Assembly: GCF_007753095.1 (NCBI RefSeq) | Contig: NZ_CP036348.1 | Span: forward strand, 930,001 to 994,000 | From: Rosistilla carotiformis | Lineage (GTDB): Bacteria > Planctomycetota > Planctomycetia > Pirellulales > Pirellulaceae | DNA length: 64,000 nucleotides | Reading direction: 5' to 3' | Shown: one piece after another, positions 36,071 through 45,600 of the stretch | Layout of the letters: each line of letters begins with the position of its first letter | Position numbering within the stretch: the stretch's first letter is position 1 | Translations under genes and position numbers: made by a program | The notes under the pieces: generated by a model | What the model saw: only the letters and a program-made list of their open reading frames with translations | What the model was told of the DNA's origin: nothing | The model's database searches: none

Positions 36071-38578
36071 TTGGACGAAACGACGGCCGAAAACGAAGTA
36101 ACCGCCAAGCCGGTGAGTCCCTGGAGGATGGCCAGCATCGCGGTCCTCGCCCTGGTTGCGTTGGGTACCTTCGCGACTTTGTTCGCCACCTTCACCCAGC
36201 GCTCCGCTGTCAACGTGGATGCCACGCTCAAGCTTGCCCGGGAAGAATTCAACGAACGCCGTTGGAAGGTGGTCAGTTCCCTCACCAACGCGCTGACTGC
36301 CAGCCCCGATTGGACCGACGATCAGCGTCAACTGCACGCTTTTCTCGATGCCGCCGCCGCGGTCCAGCAAGCGTTCGAAGTGCCCGAACTCGACGCGCGA
36401 CGCGTTCAGTTGAGCCAGGTCGTTGGCAAGCTGAAGCATGCCGAATTGATCGGATTCCCCAAGAGCTATGCCCGCGAAGGGACGCTGTTGCTGGCCCACG
36501 CGGACTATCGTACCGGTGATTTTGCGGGGGCTGCCAAGGGGTTTGAACAGGGCATCCAGAATCGTGTCGATGCGCAGCGGAAGTTCTTGCCACCGCTTGC
36601 CGATTCCCAATTGCGGTCAGCTGAGTATTCCTCCGCGGCGGCTTTGTCGACGATCGACAAATATCTGACGCTGCAGACGCTCGACAGCGTCGAACGCGCC
36701 GAAGGCAATTTGTTGCGAGCGAGAATTCTTCGCGAGCAAGGTGCCTGGGACGCCGCCCTTGCAGCAACCAAGCAGGCTGCGCTAGAGCCCAGTTTGGGAG
36801 CCAAGCCGCAGTTGGAGGTGACGAAGATTCAGCTGGGTCGGGCCTCGGAAATGATCCGCGAGCGCCGGCGGGGGGCCCCTGCTGCCAAAGCGCTTTCACC
36901 CGAAGCGCGGCAGATCATCGAAGACGCATTGGGGCAATTGGTTGAGATTGCGCGGACCGCTGATGAACGCTTGGGACTCGACGCGATGTTGGTCGCCGGT
37001 CAGGCGCAACGGTTGCTGGGGGAATATGACAAAGCTCTGGGGTTGTTTGGAGCGGTCCGTCAGAATCACGTCGACCCCGCAGTCTCTTTGGCGGGAGCGA
37101 TCGAAGAGCTGGAGATCCTTGTGGATCATGGCACGGCCGAAGAGTGCATCGGGACATCGACGTATCTCGCCCGCGACTTGGGAGATCCGACCGGCTTCGA
37201 TCCGCGGTTGATTTCGTTGGATGAATTCCGCCGCCGGCTGAGCAGCGTGGTCGATAATCTCCGCCGGCAGCAGCGTTTTGAAACCGCGATCGAAGTGACG
37301 CAGGAACTACGCCCGATTTTTGAGCCCGCCGATACGCTGCGGATGGAGGCGGCCAGCTATGCCGCTTGGGGAAAGTCGCACTTGGAACAAAACCTCCGCG
37401 CCGATTCCACTGCCGATCGGGCAACACTCGAACGCTCGAAAGAATTGCATGCCCTCGCCGGCAAAGCCTACGCTCAAGCTGCTGAGTTGTGGTTTACTTC
37501 GCCACAGTATCCCGACTTGTTGTGGGACGCGATTCAACAGTACGACCTCGGCCATTTGTACCAGCCCTGTTTGGATCTGCTGGAACCGTATTTGAAATAT
37601 CAACGCCGCGATCAACTGCCGCAGGGGATGATCCTGCAGGCCAAAGCGCTGCTCGCGCTGCGCGACTTTGCGACCGCGATGCGGGTCTGCGACGCCTGTA
37701 TCGCCGAGTTCCCGCGCGACAGCCTCTCTTACGAAGCGCGTATTTTGGCAGCCCAAGCGGCTCGCGAGCTGGGAGATGTTAGCGCCGCGCAAGCTTTTCT
37801 AGAGGCCAACCTGCACGATGGCTTGCTGGCTCCCGACAGCCGGGCTTGGCGCGATTCGTTGCTCGCGTTGGGGGAGTTGTTGTACGCCGAGGCGCTCGCA
37901 AATCACTTTGCCCTGACAACGCCCAAACCGAATCAAGCCACCCCGCCAATCGAAGATCAGGCTCCTTTGTATCGCAAAAACCAAGCGGTTTTCGATGCCG
38001 CCATCCGCCGGCTTGAAGAGGCGGACACGCGTTATCCCGGCCTTCGCGAATCGCGACGGGCGGTCTATCTGGCGGCGCAGGCGCATCGTTATGCCGCCGT
38101 TTGGCCCAAGTTGCGCGCCGAGATGGCCGACACGCTTGATTCCAGTCGCCGCGAACAAAATTTGATCCATTCCCAGCATCTGGCGGCGGCGGCGCAAACG
38201 TTCCGCAAACTGCGCTCCGACCTCAACAGCGTCAACGACGACGGTGCGCTGACCGATTTGGAGCAAGCGATGTTGCGGAACTGCTATTTGGGCGAAGCCG
38301 ATGCGCTGCTGGGGCTGCGAAAATACGAAGACGCGATCACGGCGTACAGTGCGACGATCAATCGCTTCATCAACGAACCGATCGCGTTGGAGGCGTTGGT
38401 TCAACAATCGCGTTGCTTCGATGCCTTGGATCGCCAGTCCGACGTGCAACGGATCTTGAAACAAGCCCAACAGATTCTCGACCGCATTCCACCGGAATAC
38501 GACGATCGCTTCGCGCAAACGACACGTTATGATCGAGCCGGATGGTCGCAGTTCCTGCAATGGCTGCTGAACGGTTGA
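36071..38578 (+). CDS. Membrane-anchored TPR protein
   Basis: An 835-residue protein, probably initiated at TTG 36071 (the next ATG is 57 bases in, at the edge of the helix). One N-terminal membrane helix ('MASIAVLALVALGTFATLFA') is followed by ~780 residues of TPR-like helical repeats ('YDKALGLFGAV', 'LRDFATAMRVCDACIAEFPRDSLSYEARILAAQAARELGD' region, 'YEDAITAYSATINRF'). No catalytic motif is visible. It sits 24 bases after the pseudo-hydrolase and 58 bases before the flagellar chaperone gene, so it could belong to either group. A role in envelope or flagellar assembly is inferred from position only. Confidence 0.83.
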   Translation: MDETTAENEVTAKPVSPWRMASIAVLALVALGTFATLFATFTQRSAVNVDATLKLAREEFNERRWKVVSSLTNALTASPDWTDDQRQLHAFLDAAAAVQQAFEVPELDARRVQLSQVVGKLKHAELIGFPKSYAREGTLLLAHADYRTGDFAGAAKGFEQGIQNRVDAQRKFLPPLADSQLRSAEYSSAAALSTIDKYLTLQTLDSVERAEGNLLRARILREQGAWDAALAATKQAALEPSLGAKPQLEVTKIQLGRASEMIRERRRGAPAAKALSPEARQIIEDALGQLVEIARTADERLGLDAMLVAGQAQRLLGEYDKALGLFGAVRQNHVDPAVSLAGAIEELEILVDHGTAEECIGTSTYLARDLGDPTGFDPRLISLDEFRRRLSSVVDNLRRQQRFETAIEVTQELRPIFEPADTLRMEAASYAAWGKSHLEQNLRADSTADRATLERSKELHALAGKAYAQAAELWFTSPQYPDLLWDAIQQYDLGHLYQPCLDLLEPYLKYQRRDQLPQGMILQAKALLALRDFATAMRVCDACIAEFPRDSLSYEARILAAQAARELGDVSAAQAFLEANLHDGLLAPDSRAWRDSLLALGELLYAEALANHFALTTPKPNQATPPIEDQAPLYRKNQAVFDAAIRRLEEADTRYPGLRESRRAVYLAAQAHRYAAVWPKLRAEMADTLDSSRREQNLIHSQHLAAAAQTFRKLRSDLNSVNDDGALTDLEQAMLRNCYLGEADALLGLRKYEDAITAYSATINRFINEPIALEALVQQSRCFDALDRQSDVQRILKQAQQILDRIPPEYDDRFAQTTRYDRAGWSQFLQWLLNG

Positions 38579-38636
38579 GCGCCGCGCCGCTTTTATTCTC
38601 CCCCCTCCCCTTCTTTGCAATCGCGATGCTAACCCC

Positions 38637-39095
38637 ATGACCTTGCACCCCCACGCCGATGCCGCCTCACGTCTGAGCCAGCTGGTCGACGAAAAGTTTC
38701 ATTTGCTGGTCGCGCTGTTGGAGAAAGGGGAACAGCAACGGCAGATGATCGAGACGGGAGATGCCACGGCGCTACTGCATTTGCTAGCTGAAAAGCAGAC
38801 CTTGATCAGCGATCTGCAGCGACTGCAGGATGCGATCTCCACGATCCAATTGGCGGGTGAACTGGTCTGGCCTTCGCCGGAGCTTCGCGGCCGTTGCCAA
38901 GCGGCGGCCCAGCAGTGCAACGCGTTGGGACAACAGGTTTTGGAGATGGAAGCGGTGTGTGAACGGCAAGCCACGACGCAGCGCGACGCGATGGCGAAAC
39001 AAATTCAGGAATTTTCCAACTTTAATTCAAGATCTTCCAATTCTTATTCACTTGACGACGAGACTCACCTTGCTGAGTTCGACGAATCTTCGTAA
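38637..39095 (+). CDS. FlgN-like flagellar export chaperone
   Basis: A 152-residue, mostly helical protein with heptad-like leucines ('LVDEKFHLLVALLEKGEQQRQMI', 'LLAEKQTLISDLQRLQDAI'), an acidic Ser/Asn-rich tail and no membrane segment. Length, helix pattern and position before flgB/flgC fit FlgN, which chaperones hook-filament junction proteins, but the sequence family is fast-evolving and the call rests mainly on context. Its stop is 38 bases before the next gene. Confidence 0.6.
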   Translation: MTLHPHADAASRLSQLVDEKFHLLVALLEKGEQQRQMIETGDATALLHLLAEKQTLISDLQRLQDAISTIQLAGELVWPSPELRGRCQAAAQQCNALGQQVLEMEAVCERQATTQRDAMAKQIQEFSNFNSRSSNSYSLDDETHLAEFDESS

Positions 39096-39133
39096 TCAAG
39101 CTTCTTGGATTCTCAATGCAAGGAGCAGCAGCG

Positions 39134-39538
39134 ATGCCCAAGTTTCGAAAAGTGCCAGCGTGCTTGGCCGATGTCGTCCATCAAGTGATCAGTGATCTGG
39201 AGCTGGAACAGCGATTTTCGGTGGAAGTCGATATTCCGGGCGAGATTCCGATGCCGGCCCCGATGCGGCCGCTGGCTGAACTTGTCTGTGCGTTGACCGA
39301 ACAAGCGACCGCGTCGATGGAAGTCGGGGGCGAATTGGCCTTCGTGGGCTGGGATTCTCCGGACGCTTGCGAACTGGAGATCGCCGACACGGGGCGCGGC
39401 GTTCTCGAACGGCAATGCACGCTTCCCGTGTCGACACAGTTGACCGGGGCGGAATTAAGCTGGCAAGACTGCGCTCAAGGCGGGGCAGCCGTCACCGTTC
39501 GGTTTGCCAAACAGCAGATCTGTCGACAAGCCGCTTAG
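39134..39538 (+). CDS. Solitary HATPase-like (GHKL) domain protein
   Basis: A 134-residue protein that appears to be only a GHKL-type ATPase domain. It has D-T-G-R-G (85-89), the G1 box of histidine-kinase ATPases, and a Gly-rich 'QGGAAVTVRFAKQ' segment near the end as in the G2/last-strand region. The N-box asparagine expected in 'L-A-E-L-V-C-A-L-T-E-Q-A' is missing. It lacks dimerisation, sensor and membrane parts. AGGAG stands upstream of ATG 39134, which was chosen over an upstream in-frame ATG at 39116. It lies between the FlgN-like gene and flgB with short gaps, so it is likely in the flagellar operon. It could be an anti-sigma factor or a binding module. Confidence 0.72.
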   Translation: MPKFRKVPACLADVVHQVISDLELEQRFSVEVDIPGEIPMPAPMRPLAELVCALTEQATASMEVGGELAFVGWDSPDACELEIADTGRGVLERQCTLPVSTQLTGAELSWQDCAQGGAAVTVRFAKQQICRQAA

Positions 39539-39565
39539 TGGGCTCGGGAAGTTCAAGAGGTTCCG

Positions 39566-39970
39566 ATGCTGAACATCTTTAATCAGACCACGTTACCGGC
39601 GTTGGAACAGAGCGCCATCTTTGCCCAGCGTCGGCACAATGTGCTGGCCGGTAACATGGCCAACATCGACACGCCCGGCTACCAGGCGCGGGACCTGTCG
39701 ACCGAAGAATTTGAAACCGCGTTGGCCGAGGCGATTGAAGCGACGCGGAATCCGTCTCCCGGTTACAACCTGGGCGACGCCGCTGATGTCGATCCGATGG
39801 ATGGTCCGCGGCGGGCGATGGAAAACCTGTTGTACCACGATGGCAGCGAAATCAATCTGGAACGCCAGGTTACCGAAATCGCCAAGAACCAAAACCTCCA
39901 CAACACCGCGATTGCGTTGATGAAGAGTCAATTCGAGACGTTGCGTGTGGCGATCAGTGAACGTGTTTAA
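39566..39970 (+). CDS. flgB: Flagellar proximal rod protein FlgB
   Basis: A 134-residue rod subunit exported through the flagellar type III apparatus. The N-terminal 'RRHNVLAGNMANIDTPGYQARDL' is the flagellar rod/hook signature, and the C-terminal helix 'EIAKNQNLHNTAIALMKSQFETLRVAISE' pairs with it in the rod coiled coil. Length is typical for FlgB. It is followed by flgC after 22 bases. Confidence 0.95.
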   Translation: MLNIFNQTTLPALEQSAIFAQRRHNVLAGNMANIDTPGYQARDLSTEEFETALAEAIEATRNPSPGYNLGDAADVDPMDGPRRAMENLLYHDGSEINLERQVTEIAKNQNLHNTAIALMKSQFETLRVAISERV

Positions 39971-39992
39971 TCAATCGAAACGAGGCAGCTAA

Positions 39993-40415
39993 ATGATCTC
40001 CGCTTTAGACATCAGCACCAGCGCGCTGGTTGCCCAACGCGTCCGTTTGAACACGATTTCGGGCAACATCGCCAACATGTCGTCGCTCAAAGACGAAACC
40101 GGCAAAGCGGCACCGTACAAAGGACGCAGCGTGGTCTTCCAAACCGACAACTCGGTTTCGACCAACCCAGGCGTATCGGGAGTGAAAGTCGATTCGATCG
40201 AGATCAGCGATGCCGAACCAATCTATCGCTATCAACCTCAACATCCGTTGGCGATCAAAGAAGGCAAATATCAAGGTTACGTCGCCTATCCGAATATCGA
40301 CATGACGACCCAGATGGTCGACGCCTTGGAAGCCACACGCTCCTACGAAGCGAATATCGGTGTCATGGAGATCACCAAAAATCTGGGGCGTGAAAGCCTT
40401 TCGATCATCGCCTAA
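39993..40415 (+). CDS. flgC: Flagellar proximal rod protein FlgC
   Basis: A 140-residue rod protein. It begins 'MISALDISTSALVAQRVRLNTISGNIANMSS', the FlgC form of the rod signature, and ends with 'DMTTQMVDALEATRSYEANIGVMEITKNL', the conserved terminal helix. It assembles next to FlgB in the proximal rod. A strong terminator-like hairpin lies 25 bp after its stop, before fliE. Confidence 0.95.
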   Translation: MISALDISTSALVAQRVRLNTISGNIANMSSLKDETGKAAPYKGRSVVFQTDNSVSTNPGVSGVKVDSIEISDAEPIYRYQPQHPLAIKEGKYQGYVAYPNIDMTTQMVDALEATRSYEANIGVMEITKNLGRESLSIIA

Positions 40416-40440
40416 CGAGCGTTTGCGAATGAACCAAACC

Positions 40441-40468
40441 GGAGGTCCAACCTCGGGCCTCCCTTTTT
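40441..40468 (+). terminator. Intrinsic terminator-like hairpin between flgC and fliE
   Basis: Arms GGAGGTCC and GGGCCTCC pair over eight bases with one G-U wobble around a six-base loop, followed directly by CTTTTT. This is the clearest intrinsic terminator in the window. It would end or attenuate transcription before fliE. Confidence 0.7.
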
Positions 40469-40485
40469 GATATTCGACCGAACTT

Positions 40486-40791
40486 ATGAACCCTGTCTCG
40501 CTGCGAATTCCAGCTCCACAACTGCCGCTCGCCCCGGCGGTTCCCGGTGCGCAACCAGCGGAACCGGGCTACAAGCAGTTTGCGGACCTATTGATCGAAG
40601 GGTTCCAAGAGGTAAACGCGACTCAAAACTCTGCCAACGCATCGGTGCACGACCTGTTGACGGGAAAAGATGTCGATCGGATCGAAGTGCTGACGTCGGT
40701 GCAAAAGGCCGATATGTCGTTCCGCTTGATGCAGCAGATCCGCAATAAATTGGTCGAAGCGTATCGCGAGATCAACCAGATGCAAATCTAA
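40486..40791 (+). CDS. fliE: Flagellar hook-basal body protein FliE
   Basis: A 101-residue protein connecting the MS ring to the rod. The C-terminal half 'LTSVQKADMSFRLMQQIRNKLVEAYREINQMQI' is the FliE signature, and the middle 'DLLTGKDVDRIEVL' fits. The N-terminus is Pro-rich and variable, as usual. It lies between flgC and fliF, the normal order. Confidence 0.94.
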   Translation: MNPVSLRIPAPQLPLAPAVPGAQPAEPGYKQFADLLIEGFQEVNATQNSANASVHDLLTGKDVDRIEVLTSVQKADMSFRLMQQIRNKLVEAYREINQMQI

Positions 40792-40855
40792 TCCTCACGC
40801 CGCTCCATGCGTTGGGATGTTGTTTCATCACTAGTCCATTCACCTTCACGGCACC

Positions 40856-42517
40856 ATGAACACCTTCGGCAACTTCTGGAATCAGATCCGCGACAACTTC
40901 ACCGCCATGCCGCTGCAATCGCGGATGATCGCGGGGATGTTGGTGGCTGTGATCGTTGTCGGGGTGGGACTGTTGTTGAAGTCGGAAAGCTCCGAAGCAA
41001 AGCAGTATCTGTTTGGTGGGCGGTTGTTGACCGATGAGGATATTCGCAAGGCGGAGATCGCGTTTGGAAATGCGGAGCTGCGCGATTACGAATTTGTCGG
41101 CAGCCGGATCGCCGTTCCGGGAGAGACACGCGACGTCTATCTGCGGGCCTTGAGCGATGGGAACGCGATCCCTTTGGAAGAAGCCGCCGCGACGCAAGAT
41201 GCACTTTATAATTCGAGTCCCTTCGCGTCGAACAATCTGTTGGAAAAACGGATCATGAAGGGGAAGGAGATCGATCTTTCCGGGCGGATCATGCAGTTTC
41301 CCGAAGTCCGCAAGGCTTCGGTCTTTTACGATTCCCAGCGGCAGGGATTTGCTTCCAAACCAAAACAATCGGCATCGATCGTGATCGTTCCCCACGGCAA
41401 TGATCCGCTGTCCCCCTACACCAAAAAGGAGATTGCCGATCTCGTGCGGGCGGCCTTCGCTGGCATGGAAGCGTCCGACGTGACGGTCACCGATACCAAT
41501 GCACGGGCTGCGACCGAAGATCCCTGGATCGATGAAAACAACCCACACTACCGCACCAAACGTCACTACGAACGCGCCTGGGAAACCAAAATCCGTCATG
41601 CGTTGGCGGGCTACGGAGCGCCGCGGGTCGTCGTCGACGTTGAACTGGATCCGACGATGGATTCCGAATCGACCGAGCTGAAGTACGATTCCAACCCGGC
41701 AACGCTCAAAGAGCAGAGCAGTTCCCGTTCGGTGGAATCGACCCGTCCGCAATCCGGTGGAGTACCGGGTGTCGCGTCGAATGCCTATGGCAACCAAGCG
41801 GCCCGAGTCGAAGAACTAGCCGACCGCAACAAGGAAACCGAAACCAGCGAGCAGACCGAAAAAGTGGTCGGCACCACCCACACGCAAACCAAGCTGGCCG
41901 GCTTGCGACCGATTCGCGCCTCGGTCGTGATCAGTCTGCGAGGCAGCTATTACGACGAATTGTGGAAGAGCTCCTGGCTGGCCGAAAATCCCGATAAAGA
42001 ATCGGACGACGTGCCGCCGTTGTCGGCGGCCGATCGCGAACGATTGCGAACGTCCACCAAAGAGGAGATCACCAGCGCGGTGACCACGATCATTCCGCGA
42101 TTGCGTGCCGGCGATGATCGTTCGCCGCTGGTCACCGTGATCGATTATCCCGACCTGGCCAGCCCAACGGAATTGATTCCCGAAACCACAAGCCGGGCGA
42201 CCGCATGGTTGGCTTCCTCCTGGCAATCGATCGCGCTGGTCTTACTCGCATTGGTTGCACTGCTGGTCGCCCGCAGTGCACTCAAGGCGCCGCCGGCAAG
42301 GCCTACCGCCGACTTCGCCGATGGTTTCGGTTTGGAGATCCCGCAGTTGCCCGAGGATGAATTGGCCCTGCACGACGAACAACCTGTTGCCGGTTCGACG
42401 GCCCCTTCGCTGGAGGTCACTGGAACGAATCTCCGCGATGAACTGAATTCGATCGTCGAAAGCAATCCCGACGCGGCAGCCAATGTGCTTCGCAGCTGGC
42501 TTAGCGACGCCGCTTAA
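40856..42517 (+). CDS. fliF: Flagellar MS-ring protein FliF
   Basis: A 553-residue inner-membrane protein that builds the MS ring, the base of the flagellum. A first membrane helix ('MIAGMLVAVIVVGVGLLL') and a second near the C-terminus ('SIALVLLALVALLVARSAL') bracket the periplasmic ring-building region with 'IMKGKEIDLSGRIMQFPEVRKASVFYD' and 'SIVIVPHGNDPLSPYTKKEIADLVRAAFAGME'. The C-terminal cytoplasmic tail ('NLRDELNSIVESNPDAAANVLRSWLSDA') is the FliG-binding part. Unusually, fliG, fliH and fliI do not follow; the next gene is the PVC-type CxxCH protein. Confidence 0.95.
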   Translation: MNTFGNFWNQIRDNFTAMPLQSRMIAGMLVAVIVVGVGLLLKSESSEAKQYLFGGRLLTDEDIRKAEIAFGNAELRDYEFVGSRIAVPGETRDVYLRALSDGNAIPLEEAAATQDALYNSSPFASNNLLEKRIMKGKEIDLSGRIMQFPEVRKASVFYDSQRQGFASKPKQSASIVIVPHGNDPLSPYTKKEIADLVRAAFAGMEASDVTVTDTNARAATEDPWIDENNPHYRTKRHYERAWETKIRHALAGYGAPRVVVDVELDPTMDSESTELKYDSNPATLKEQSSSRSVESTRPQSGGVPGVASNAYGNQAARVEELADRNKETETSEQTEKVVGTTHTQTKLAGLRPIRASVVISLRGSYYDELWKSSWLAENPDKESDDVPPLSAADRERLRTSTKEEITSAVTTIIPRLRAGDDRSPLVTVIDYPDLASPTELIPETTSRATAWLASSWQSIALVLLALVALLVARSALKAPPARPTADFADGFGLEIPQLPEDELALHDEQPVAGSTAPSLEVTGTNLRDELNSIVESNPDAAANVLRSWLSDAA

Positions 42518-42627
42518 AAGGTCGGCGTGGCGCATAAATCGCTCTTGCCTTGGTTTCCGAGATTCGGGTAACGTCGAACGACAATTCACTCAAGAATCTC
42601 GAAGGACCTGAGAGAGAAGAGCCAGCC

Positions 42628-45600
42628 ATGAACGGCAATCGAATCATCCGCAATCGCCTTTGCGTTCTTATCAGCTCGCTGATCCTTGCTTCTGCCAGCG
42701 GTTTGTCCGCGCAGGAAGCCGAATGGATCTGGGCTCCGGGATTCAAGCAAGATAGCATCCCCGAAGGGCGTGAATGCTACTTCCGCAAAAGTTTCAACGT
42801 TCGCGCTCAGGTCACCGGTCGCGTCACGATCGCGGCCGACGACGAATATGAGCTGTATGTCAACGGACGCTTGGTCGGATCGGGCAGCAGTGCCCGCAAG
42901 TTGGACGAATTCAACATCACGCGTTTCTTGGCAATCGGTCGCAATGTGGTTGCGGTCAAGGTCAGCAATCTGCGTGGATCGACCGCCGCGTTGGCAGCTC
43001 GCGTGCAAATTCAAGCGGCTACCGGTGGCCAATGGTTTTCGTTCTCTAGCGACGAAACGTGGGTTGTCGCCAATGCCGCGCAACCAATGTGGCAAACGGC
43101 ACTGTACAACGATCGTCGTTGGTTGAAGGCGCAATCGTTTGGCCAGCTGGGCAGCACGATTCCTTGGGATCGCCAAGCCGATGTGGTCGCGGAGAAGTCG
43201 CATCACGATAGCGAACGCTTCATGATCCAGCCCGGCTTCACCGTCCAACGCGTGTTCGACAGCAAAGAGGTCGGTTCGGTGATCGCGATGGCGTTCAACG
43301 AATTTGGACATATCATTGCCTCGCAAGAAAACGGTCCGCTGCTGCTGATCTTCGACCGCGATGGGGATTCGATTCCCGAAGAGGTTCGCACCTATTGTGA
43401 CAAGGTCGAAAGCTGCCAGGGTATTTTGGCGCTCAACGGCGAAGTCTTTGTTACAGGTTATGGTCCCGAAGGAGCGGGCATGTATCGCTTGAGCGATCGG
43501 GACCGCAATGGAACGCTGGAAGAGGTTCGTCTGATCGTCAAGTTCGAAGGTAGCCCCGGCGAACATGGTGGCCACGGGTTGACCTTGGGCCCCGATGGCA
43601 TGATTTACTGCGTCGTTGGAAATCACGTGCAAGTCAAGGCCGACAAGGGCCCTGGCACGACGCTGAAGACCAGCTACGAAGGAGATCTGGTTCCCAAATA
43701 TGAAGATCCCGGTGGACACGCATTGGGAGTCAAAGCGCCCGGCGGGATCGTCTTCCGTACCGATATTGAAGGCCGCAGCGTGCAACGTGTCGCTGGTGGC
43801 TTGCGAAACGCCTACGACCTGGCGTTCCATCCTGATGGTGGATTGTTTGTTCACGACAGCGACATGGAATCGGACATCGGGGCGCCCTGGTATCGGCCGA
43901 CGCTGTTGTTTGAAGTCGCCGAAGGAGCCGAGTTTGGCTGGCGCAGCGGGTGGTCGAAATGGCCTGAACATTACCTTGACCGCGTTCCCAGCGTGCTCGA
44001 AACCGGGCGTGGTTCGCCTACCGGAGCCACGGTCTACGACCACTTCATGTTCCCCGCCAAATATCAAAACTCACTGTTCCTGGCCGATTGGTCCGAGGGA
44101 CGCATTTTGTCGGTCAATTTGAAGAAGCAAGGAGCAGGTTACACCGCCGACAGCGAGGTCTTTTTGCAAGGCCAACCGTTGAACGTGACCGACCTGGCGG
44201 TCGGACCGCAGGGGGCGCTCTACTTCGCCACCGGTGGACGTGGGACTGCGGGCGGGATCTATCGCGTTTTGTGGGATGGCGACGTTCCCGATCGCGTAAA
44301 AAATCTTGGCAGCGGGGTCGCCGCGGCAATTCGCCAACCACAGTTGGATTCGGCCTACGCACGGCAGAAGATCGCCGGCGTACAAAAAGAACTCGGTTCG
44401 GAATGGGGTGAACTGGTTGCTGGGGTTGCCTTTAGCGACGACAACCCACCGCATTATCGAACCCGTGCGATGAATCTGATGCAGTTGTTTGGACCGCTGC
44501 CTAGCGAAGAATTGATCCTGGAACTGAGCCATGCGAAAAGCGAGGCAGTTCGGAGCAAAGCGGCTGAAATGATGGGATTGACCCCAGGCCAAGAAACCGC
44601 ACAACGCTTGGTCGAGATGCTCGCCGATACCGATCCCGGTGTCTGCCGTTCCGCATGTGAAGCGCTGTTGCGATCAGGGGAGACGGCTCCCGTGGAACAA
44701 CTGCTTCCTTTGCTCGCCGATCACGATCGCCAGCTAGCGTTTGCCGCGCGGCGATTACTGGAACAGACCCCCGTCCACCAGTGGCAAGATCTTGTGCTGC
44801 AGTCGGATCAACCGCGCATCGCCATCATGGGTGGTTTGGCGCTGGTCACCCGTTCGACCGACAAAGCGGTCGCGACCGCTGTGCTCGCCAAGATGACAAA
44901 TCTGATGGAAGACTTCCTCAGCGACGGGGACTTTATCGATCTACTGCGTGTGACCGAAGTCGCGCTGCATCGTGGCAAGATCCGGCCTGCGGATGTGCCT
45001 GGCTTGCGCGATCGAATCGCCGAAGAGTTTCCAACAGGTGAACCGCGGATGAATCGCGAGATCGTCCGTCTGTGTGCCTACCTGCAAGCGACATCGATCG
45101 TCGATCGCGCGATGGAGTACCTCCGCAGCGACGCGCCCGAAGAAGACCGCACACATGTCGCGATGCATTTGCAGTTCATGGACTACGATTGGACGCCCGA
45201 ACAGCGGTTCGAATTGATCCGTTTCTACGAAGAGGCGGCGTTGGCTCAAGCCGGCGGCAGTTATCCGTTGTACATGATGAATGTAACCCGCGACTTTGGG
45301 AAACATCTGACCGAACAAGAAGCCCGCGTGATCCTGGAAGAAGGGGACAAGTGGCCCAACGCGGCCTTGGCGGCAATCTTCAAATTGCCGCGTCCAATCG
45401 ATGCCGAGACCGCCGAGATGCTTCGCGACCTAGACATTTCGATCAGCACCGATCGTCACACCAGCGACGTTTATCGCCGCTTGCGAACGGGCGTCGTTGC
45501 GATGTTGGCGATGGCCGGGGACGATCAGTCCCAAGCTCATCTCCGCAAGATTTGGCGTGAAGAACCCGAACGCCGAACCCCTGTCGCGATGGGATTGGCA

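Noticed and set aside
40772-41797. 341-codon minus-strand frame opposite fliF
   Set aside because: Fully antisense to a well-supported FliF gene and without recognisable motifs.
42586-44067. 493-codon minus-strand frame opposite the CxxCH protein
   Set aside because: Antisense shadow of a clear family member; His/Arg/Gln-rich composition without domains.
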